Shown here one piece after another: positions 56,599 to 64,000 of a DNA stretch of 64,000 nt; position 1 is the first letter of the stretch; every line of letters starts with the position of its first letter. The notes under the pieces were generated by a model, which worked only from the letters and a program-made list of their open reading frames with translations, did not search any database and was not told the origin of the DNA. The translations under genes were made by a program, and so were the position numbers. Source of the stretch: Achaetomium macrosporum (lineage: Eukaryota > Ascomycota > Sordariomycetes > Sordariales > Chaetomiaceae); assembly GCA_033296875.1 (NCBI GenBank), contig MU860004.1:1-64000 (forward strand), read 5' to 3'.

Positions 56599-57819
56599 AT
56601 GGCCTTGGGCGGATGTTATCTGCATGGATTGGGCGTATTTATTCGTTGTATCAGATTCGCCTCTCGGCTTTCCCAGCCCTGGGCCAACATGGTAGATCGT
56701 AGATTCCAGGTACACGTTCGGCAGTCGGAACGCAGAACAGGGCAGTTCCCGTCCCGACGCAGGGACGCGACAGCGTCGTATGTTGCGTCCACCCGTTGTC
56801 GCACCCTGGAGTTTTTGTTTATAATTTAGGCTCCATCAGCGGAGTCCTCTGCTGATTCCAATCCATCAGCACACACCACTCTTCAAGAATGGATCGAGCT
56901 GCCCGGCTCAAAATAGGTGAAGCTCCGGTCCGGGCTACAAAGATCCTCCTCACCTGATCTTGGCACGACATTCAGAAACGGGCGGCATGGCTGGCCAAAT
57001 GTGGGTATCCATGGATTCTGACCTACCCCATCCACGGGATGACCCGCCGCACCGGGCTCCGGCTGGCCCGGCGGAATCTCGGCGACTGGAGTGGTACTCT
57101 GTAGTCGCTCCGCCGTATGATGCCGATTGTTGGCCGTAGCCGCCTGTACTACCAGCTAGCATTGGTGACAGCATCGTATTCTTGGATTCAAGGTAGTAGC
57201 CGTGGAAATGTTCATCACAGTGTCAGGCCATATTCCCAACCCATTACGGCAGAGGTTGCACCGTTCCCGTCTTTCTCGATGTGACATCTTGTATACAACT
57301 CCTCCTCCGTATATATGTCTATGACGACATTCTTCTGTTTCTGTGTGTAATTGAAGCTTATTCCGTCGTTCTAACTTTAAGATAGTGAGTGTTGAACATG
57401 CCGTGGCCATCCATGCTGGTAACAGTCGTGCTATAAACCATGAGCAGCAGCACTGAGACTCTACGTACTTGTTGTCAAGCTAATAACAAATCACATCAGT
57501 CTGTGCATATCATCATAGTTGTCCAGAAAGGATTATATATCACGTTAGATTCTTTCGGGCTCGGATGATGCCCATGGACATAAGCCTACCTCATGTACGG
57601 GCCAGAGGAAAATACCTATACAGGATCCTGCCGTAGAGTATTACGTCTCCCTCAACATAGGTAGGCATCCAAAAGCTCAACAGATACCTAACGTATCTAA
57701 GTATGCAAGGTATATACACTTCAAAAGCGAAGACCCTCCATTCACCCCCTTTACCACCTGCGCCCTCCCCCGCTCTGTTCATACATTCCGATTCAACCTC
57801 ACACACACAGCCAGCTCAA

Positions 57820-60800
57820 TCAATATCTCAAAACAAACCCCTTCCTCGTCGTCCTCACACAGACGCTTCCCAGCCAATCCCTCGCCCCGCCCTTTTCCTT
57901 TTCCCTCCTCGGAATATTATCAGCCATGGCACTCCACAATTCCATCCCTCCAAAATCAACAAATGGATTCAACCCCTGCTCCACGGCAGCAATCTGCGCC
58001 AGGATCTCGGCCCGCCGCTGCCGCTTCTGCATCGCTCTGCGCCGGCGGACGCGTTGCGCCGCCGCTTCGGCATCGTCCCCTGACTGCTGCCAGGTTGAGG
58101 AGGCTGCGGACGAGTGGCTGGCTACTCTAGGTGTGGGTGTCCAGAGACCGGATGGGGCAGGGACAGAGACGGGGACGGGTCTGGGGGGAGGGGACCAGAG
58201 CAGCGGTTGTTTTCCTTTTTCTCTCGGGATGGTTGACTGAGAGGCCCGGTAGGAAGATGAAGAAGAGGCGGTCTTGCTACCCTTGCCACTATTCGACCCC
58301 GACCTTGACACAGACGCAGACGACGGAGTGGACGAAGAATGCTTGGCAAGGACCAGCGACTGCCGGATCTGCAGGCTCAGCCGCCGCTGCAGGTCCTCCA
58401 CCGTCTCCGCCCCAGCCGGCATCACCACATCTGCCGCGCCGTACTGCCCCGTGCTCATGGTCGTGGTCACGGTCGTCCGGCGTCGGTACTCCTCCTGCGC
58501 GGCGCGCTCCACAAACAGTCGCTCCTGCTCGAGAGCTTCGATCTGCGCTTGGATTTTACTATCGCGCTGGGAGAACAACGGCGGCTGCTCGGGGACGGGC
58601 CGGGGGAGCATCATGTTGTCGCGAGGCAGCTCCTGTTCCAAAACGCCGATCTCCTCCTTGCGGGAATCATCAGAGCGCTGCTCGTGCTGGCGCTGTTGCT
58701 GCTTGGAGGATGACGAGCACTGCCGGCGGAGATGTTCCTTGGCTGCGTAGGCCGACATGGCAGGGTGGACGGCCTCCTCGGGACAGGCGATGGCCAGCGA
58801 GCCGAAGAAGACCGGGTGCACGGCGGCCACGTCGTACGTGTAGCCCGTCGCCGCCGGGTGCAACCACTCGGAGCGTGTGACCAGGGACGCGGCAGCGAAG
58901 ACTGGGTGCCGCACGGCCGAGTCAAATGCTGAAGGTGGCCGGGATGGGCGGACCGAGAGCCGGGTGGCTTCCTGAAGCGCCGCTTTCCACTCGGCGGGGC
59001 CAGCGGCGACCCGCTTGAACTTCTTGCTGTGCGGATAGCTGGCCGCGATTGCCTCGTTCAGAGCGGCCTTCCAGCCCCCGCTGCTAGCTTGAGGTCGCTG
59101 GTAGCGGCGTACAGGAACTGTGGTATGTGGCCCCCGCGTGGCCTTTGGCGCCCCTAGTACCCAGTTATGCTCGCTCTGACTGGGAGATCGCTCAGGCGTC
59201 CAGAGCTTCGTCGACGCCAACTTTCCCAGCGGCATTTGCTGAGCGGGTCGCGGTTTGCGGCCCATGTATTTGGCGGCGGGCTCCTCGGACGTGCCACGGT
59301 AGCCGGATCGGTTGGACCCGGGCACGAACAAGCCGTTTCGTGGAACGGGCTTGTCGGCTTGGCTAGGCGGAAACCACAAGCCAGCTGACGCTGATACTTG
59401 CTTTATCCAATTCCGCTCACTCTGGTTAGAAGTGTGCACAGGCGTCCAGAGCTCCGTTGACGTCAACCGATCCAGGGGCTCTTGCTGGGCAGGACGCGGT
59501 TTTCGAGGCATGTATTTGGCAGCCGGCTCCTCGAGCGTGCCGCGATAACCGGGCCGGTTGGGCCCTGGCACGAACAAGCCGTTTCGTGGAACGGGCTTGT
59601 CGGCTTGGCTAGGCGGAAACCACAAGCCAGCTGACGCTGATACTTGCTTTATCCAATTCCGCTCACTCTGGTTAGAAGTGTGCACAGGCGTCCAGAGCTC
59701 CGTTGACATCAACCGATCCAGGGGCTTTTGCTGGGCAGGACGCGGTTTTCGAGGCATGTATTTGGCAGCCGGCTCCTCGAGCGTGCCGCGATAACCGGGC
59801 CGGTTGAGCCCTGGCACGAACAAGCCTCCTCGTGGGGAGGGCTCATCGGCCTGGCTGGGTGGGAGCCACAGACCAGTTACTCCTTGTTTGTTCCTTGTTT
59901 CGGCCCCGGCAGCGTGCATCTGAGCCATCTCAGGTGCTGGTTTCGCCTCGGCACGGGAAACTGGAGCGTTCAATGAGGCTTTCGGGTTCGTAGGTAAGCC
60001 TACTCTGGCAGCGGGTTCGGAGGGAGATTTCTCGGATTCCAAAGCGTCTTCAAGCATCAGCAGGGTAAAGCTCTCGATGGTTGCCGAGTCCCGCTGTTGC
60101 TCTAGAAGCAGCTCCCGAGGCTCGGCCAGGCCGATGACAATCTGTTCCCGAGGCGACTCTCCGTCATCGTCTGAGCTAAGCTCCGACTCTTCGGCATAAT
60201 CATCCAAGACTGAGTCGCTTCTTAGGGACGGCACGGAATCTGTCTTCAGGAGGCTGGCAATCTCCCAGAGGGTTGTCTCGTCGAACCCGTCGTCGTCGTC
60301 GCCGTCCTCCTCGTCGGAATCCACGACCACATCGTCGTCCTCATCCTCATAGTCATCAAAGAATGATGAAGAATACTCCGCTGGCTCCGGTCGCTTGAAG
60401 GAGGCGCCCAGAGACGGACCGCCAGAGGTCATGGTGCCGGGCATAGCCATGTACATGCTGGGGCGCGCCTGGATGGAGATGGATGCCGTGTCGGACTTCT
60501 CGCCCCAGGGGAACTGAAAGATCCCGAGAGTTCCCTGCTTATCCGGGAGCGGCTTTGGGCTCTCGAGAATGTCTGGCAGCAGCGTCACCCGCTTGTTACG
60601 ACGCGGCGGTCGCTGTGTTACCGGTCGTGGAGGCTTTTGCGATGGGGAGGACGTCTTAGAGGGCGTCCGCGCGATCGGCTCAGCAGGCGGCGCTGCCGAA
60701 GCCCAGACCGGACGCCAGAGGCCCGATGTCGGGCGATTCACGGCTTTATACGGCTTGCGCCAGAGGAGCGAGCTTTGGATTCGGAGAGGTGCCAGCTCCT

Positions 60801-63800
60801 TTCTCTTCGCTGGTCGAACCGAGAGACCTGGGAGCGGGGCCTCAGTTTCCGGACCGGTTTTCAACCCAGGAGCCCAGAGCAAACTCGTCGACGCAGCTGG
60901 CTTCGTTGATGCTGGCTTCCAGAGCGAGGGAGGCTTTAGCTGCGTCTGGAGTGACCATTCTGTGGCTACTTTGCTAGGGAGGCTTGGGACAGGCGGCACC
61001 TCGTCATCGGACTGATCGGAGTGGTCTGAGTCCGGAGGAGTAGGACTAGCCAGCTGGGCCCTAGCGAGGTGCAGCAGATTGACATTGCTGCTGCGGAGGA
61101 GCTGGACATCCATGTAGTCCATCTGCGCCTCGGTCAGGCGCTTTTGCCAGTTGCTAAGCTGGGGACTCGCAGACTTCCGCATCGAGACGTCCGGTATCCC
61201 GAGGCTGCCGTTCTCCCGCATGCGGGTATTAGTACGTGAGGCTCTGCGTTCCGCCCCGATGCCGTGCCGGAGAGGCGACTCGCTGGCTACATTGCTGACG
61301 GCACTAATCAGTGACTCGCGCCGCGATGTGGTCTGCATGCTAGACAGAGAATCGCGCCCGATATCATGTTTGATCTCCTGCCAGTGCTCCGCCTGCTGGC
61401 CCATCTCGCGCTCAAGATCTTCAAGCAGGGCAAGGCGCCGTGACGCACTCTGCGGAGAAGCCGACTGCTCGAGCTCCTCGAATTTCCTCAGCTGCGCCTG
61501 GATCTGCCGGATCGCCTGCCCGGGGGACTCAAGCGGAGATGGTTCTACCTGAATGGCGATGGTGTTCTTGGCTCTGACAGTGTTCAGCGACAGCGGGGGA
61601 GGAGGCGATATCTTCCTGGATCGCGCCTTTCTGTTTCTGGCAGAGAAGGTCGGACATTCATCACCCACCCGCCGATGCCAAGTAGACCGTTCGGGGATCG
61701 CGACGGCCTCGCTTTCCGAAGGCGAAGTCCTGTGAGGGTTGGCGTGCTGAACCGTAGAGGTATCAAGCACAAATGGCACTGTCTCACTGCTAGTGCGATT
61801 GTTGGTTTGGGGGACTTGGAGCTGCGATGCCTTTGGGTCTTGTCGCGGGGGCATCTGGATGGACGCCGGAAGGCCAACCTTTTGTGCAACGGGAACACTG
61901 ACTGCAAGCTCTGGCGAAGGCATAGCGCTCCAGTTGGTCGCATCATCTTCGGATATGTCATAGGTTGTCTCGGTCCAGGCGGACGCGCGCACCGGCACCT
62001 CTGGAATGATCGGAGACGATGCGCGTTTCTCACTTGTTTGGATAGCGGGTTGCCGGGGGCCGGGCTTGCCGCCATCATTCCCATCGCCAAAGGCACGAAG
62101 CCACGATCTTCCGGCTTCGTCCGTGGTGTTCACCGCAGGTTTTCCTGGCAAGCGGTGGATCTCATCTACTTCCAAGATGCTCTCAGTTCGCATAGAGGTC
62201 TTCGTGGTGCGATCGAAAGGCTGGCGGTGGGATGATTCGCTGGGTGACGAGTCCATATCCAGATACGAAGCAGGGATGCGTGGGACTTCGGGGACAGACG
62301 ATCTTCTCTTGATGGATTTCGCACTCGGTGGAGTTGGGAACAAGAGAGTGATCTTCTCGTCCAGCGTCATGCTTCTGGTATCATTGGGGTGCGGCCTGGC
62401 TGACACGGTCGCGCTTCTTGTTGGTAGCGAGGGCAGAGGTGGGAGTTGCGACGGACTGCCCGGAGTTGACCTGAGGAGAGACTTCCTCCCGATCAGAGAG
62501 CCGCTGGATTTGGTCCGTCTGTGGACCAGGGATGGACTAGACTGCGCTGGCGAGTCGGCAGGTTTCCGCGGGATCGGCCGTGGACGGTTGACGACTGAAA
62601 CTGAGGTTCCGGGAGTCTCGGCGACAGGCGCCGGTTTTCTAGAATTGTTGCCCGCGCCCTTAATTATGGCCTCGACCACGGCGGGGTCGTTGTATTCGAT
62701 GTTATTCACAAACAGGATGGTTCGGTGCTGCGAACCAGAGTCTTCGGCTACTTGGAGACCCCGTGCCCTCGGGTTGGAGGGGAGGCCGATGGTTGGGCGC
62801 TTCTGGAGGGGGGTCTTAGTCGGTTCCGGAGGCGGCGTTTTCGGGGACGGAGGTAGCATCCTTGAAGGTCGGATATCAGTCTTCAAAAGAGGCTGCTGCA
62901 GGGTCAACGGCCGGTTTGGCGGCGATTCAGACCGTGTTCTCATGGATCCCGGGGCCTGCACCGGCAACACTGATTGTGGCTGCACTATTTCCTCCGTGAG
63001 TGATGGCCGTGGTGACCTCCGGCGAGTTTCCTCTCCACCTGGAGACAATTGGGCGGACGTAGTTGACGCAACAGCGACATCGCCAGGTCGAAGTGTTCCA
63101 GGGAAGACACTCTCTCGCGTGGGTACGGAAGAAACCTCTTTCCGCTTGAGACTGACAGCGCGCTTCACACCTTCCTCTGGCGACATGTCCATCCATTGCC
63201 TAGTAGGACGGCCGACAGCCTCCCTTTCCTCCTTTTGCATCCGGGCTCTCCTCTCCCTCTCCGCCACCGCAGCCTCCTTCAAGTCCATGACGGCAATCTT
63301 TGCCAAGGGGTGCTGAGGGGCATTCTCCTGGAGGATCGGATGGCTGATGGCTACCCTGCCTTTCCCGGACCCGAACAGGCTCTTCTTCCGTGTAAGTGCG
63401 GACGCGGAAAATACGCTTGTCGGGAGCGGCGGTATTGGCTCTCCTTGAAGCCCATTTGGAAACCCATTTTCCATTCCCATCGCAAAGCCAAAGCCAGTCA
63501 GATCCTTAGCTCTGGGCACTTGCCTAGGATTGACAAACGTGGTCGAGGATCGGAGGGCAGCTTCCTTGAGGTCTTCATAGCGACTCGGAGGGTAGTCAGT
63601 GTCGGAAGTCGAGATGTCGCGGCTGATGTTGATACGTCTCGGGGAGGGTGCCTCTAGCGGCCTCGACATTGCGGCGCGAGACGTGAGTAGTGTTCCAGCA
63701 CCGCCTGCCACAGAGACTGCACATCCTGTTAGTTACATGTCGAAGATAATGGAACGGTCAACATACTGATCACAACTAACAAGCCGCCGGCGGGCAGGGC

Positions 63801-64000
63801 TGTCCTGGTAGCCAGAGCAAAAGTCCTCAAGCCAAGAAGCAGTGGCACGCTAGTCTATACTCTTGTTAGGAAAGTCTCGAGGATCATGAGTGCTATCACG
63901 ACATACCCCTGCCCAGAACGCTAGACTCAGCAGGACGACCATGAGCGCTCTGGCTCGGTCCGCATCGGTCCCTTTGCCCTCGCCATTCTCCTTCGCAACT
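57820..64000 (-). CDS. giant membrane-anchored, repeat-containing protein (5' end beyond window)
   Basis: Three exons are visible: one entering from the right edge to 63907, 63854-63767, and 63716-57820, joined in phase by introns of 52 and 50 nt. Together they give more than 2020 residues. The N-terminal part in view has hydrophobic helices (ALMVVLLSLAFWAG, VPLLLGLRTFALATRT, GGLLVVIISVAGGAG). A very long hydrophilic region follows, rich in Ser, Pro and Arg, with coiled-coil-like patches (DLKEAAVAERERRARMQKEE; KFEELEQSASPQSASRRLALLEDLERE). It also has recurring (L/S)LWxP motifs, an acidic block (DDYEDEDDDVVVDSDEEDGD) and a Gln/Arg-rich helix near the end (RRRRAMQKRQRRAEILAQIA). Four repeats of about 82 residues lie at 59140-59900. 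I do not recognise a characterised family; it looks like a filamentous-fungal scaffold. Confidence 0.8.
59140..59900 (-). repeat. tandem 246-bp (82-codon) repeats in the giant-protein gene
   Basis: Two central copies are almost identical over 246 bp (for example CTGACGCTGATACTTG recurs at exactly 246-bp spacing, about 59385 and 59631). A diverged copy lies on each side. The translated unit runs from SAGLWFPPSQADKPVPRNG through NRPGYRGTLEEPAAKYMPRK to STELWTPVHTSNQSERNW. Each unit keeps the reading frame. Confidence 0.9.

Larger units (their letters stand above)
56004..57819. other. upstream region of niiA and 3' flank of the giant-protein gene
   Basis: About 1.8 kb. The niiA-proximal 600 bp carry GATA-type, CCAAT and NirA-type motifs. 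Near 56880-57140 (minus) one frame reads protein-like (TTPVAEIPPGQPEPGAAGHP) but has no start codon or clear splice sites. Beyond 57200 the DNA is AT-rich and featureless. Confidence 0.5.

Noticed and set aside
62006..63316. 436-residue + strand frame opposite the giant protein
   Set aside because: No domain and fully within the coding region of the opposite strand, whose repeats and helices are coherent.
1..64000. CRISPR arrays, prophage or bacterial operons
   Set aside because: Intron-containing eukaryotic genes throughout and no spacer-repeat arrays.

Overview
The window is nuclear DNA of a filamentous ascomycete (Pezizomycotina, probably Sordariomycetes). Genes are interrupted by short GT-AG introns (about 50-130 nt) with CTRAY-like branch points, are GC-rich, lie on both strands with long intergenic regions, and include families typical of these fungi: SREBP with a DUF2014-type tail, an Ndt80-like regulator, KHA1-type antiporter and nitrate-pathway nitrite reductase. 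I assembled exon chains by hand and checked that every splice junction keeps frame. One 10-base N gap lies at 41522-41531.

Left part (1-18.9 kb): a secreted GH33 sialidase (+), a small multi-membrane protein (-), a large foldback inverted-repeat element (3717-4584), a secreted PhoD-type phosphatase with eight exons (-), a single-pass membrane protein (+), an ankyrin-repeat protein (-) and a full SREBP-type membrane-bound bHLH factor (+).

Centre (18.9-33.6 kb): a complete N-acetylglucosamine (GlcNAc) catabolic cluster. It holds glucosamine-6-phosphate deaminase (-), a hexokinase-family GlcNAc kinase (+), an Ndt80/RON1-like regulator (-), an intracellular GH3 N-acetylglucosaminidase fused to a GNAT-like half (-) and GlcNAc-6-phosphate deacetylase (+). 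Together they would turn chitin or glycan oligomers into fructose-6-phosphate, ammonia and acetate under a cluster-encoded regulator. Two divergent promoters sit inside it. No GlcNAc transporter is in view.

Right part (33.9-64 kb): a neutral ceramidase (-), a degenerate-motif protein kinase (-), a broken aminoglycoside-phosphotransferase-like gene (-) near the gap, the CCR4-NOT subunit RCD1/CAF40 (-), a glycine-rich GPI-type surface protein (-), a K+/H+ antiporter (+) with a GC-AG intron, assimilatory nitrite reductase (-) with upstream NirA- and GATA-type sites, and a giant (>2000 aa) membrane-anchored protein with 82-residue tandem repeats (-) that runs off the right end.

Nothing here is clearly a wholly new system. 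The most unusual objects are the foldback element, the GH3-GNAT enzyme with substituted catalytic motifs, the tandem-repeat giant protein and the sialidase/GlcNAc/ceramidase neighbourhood.
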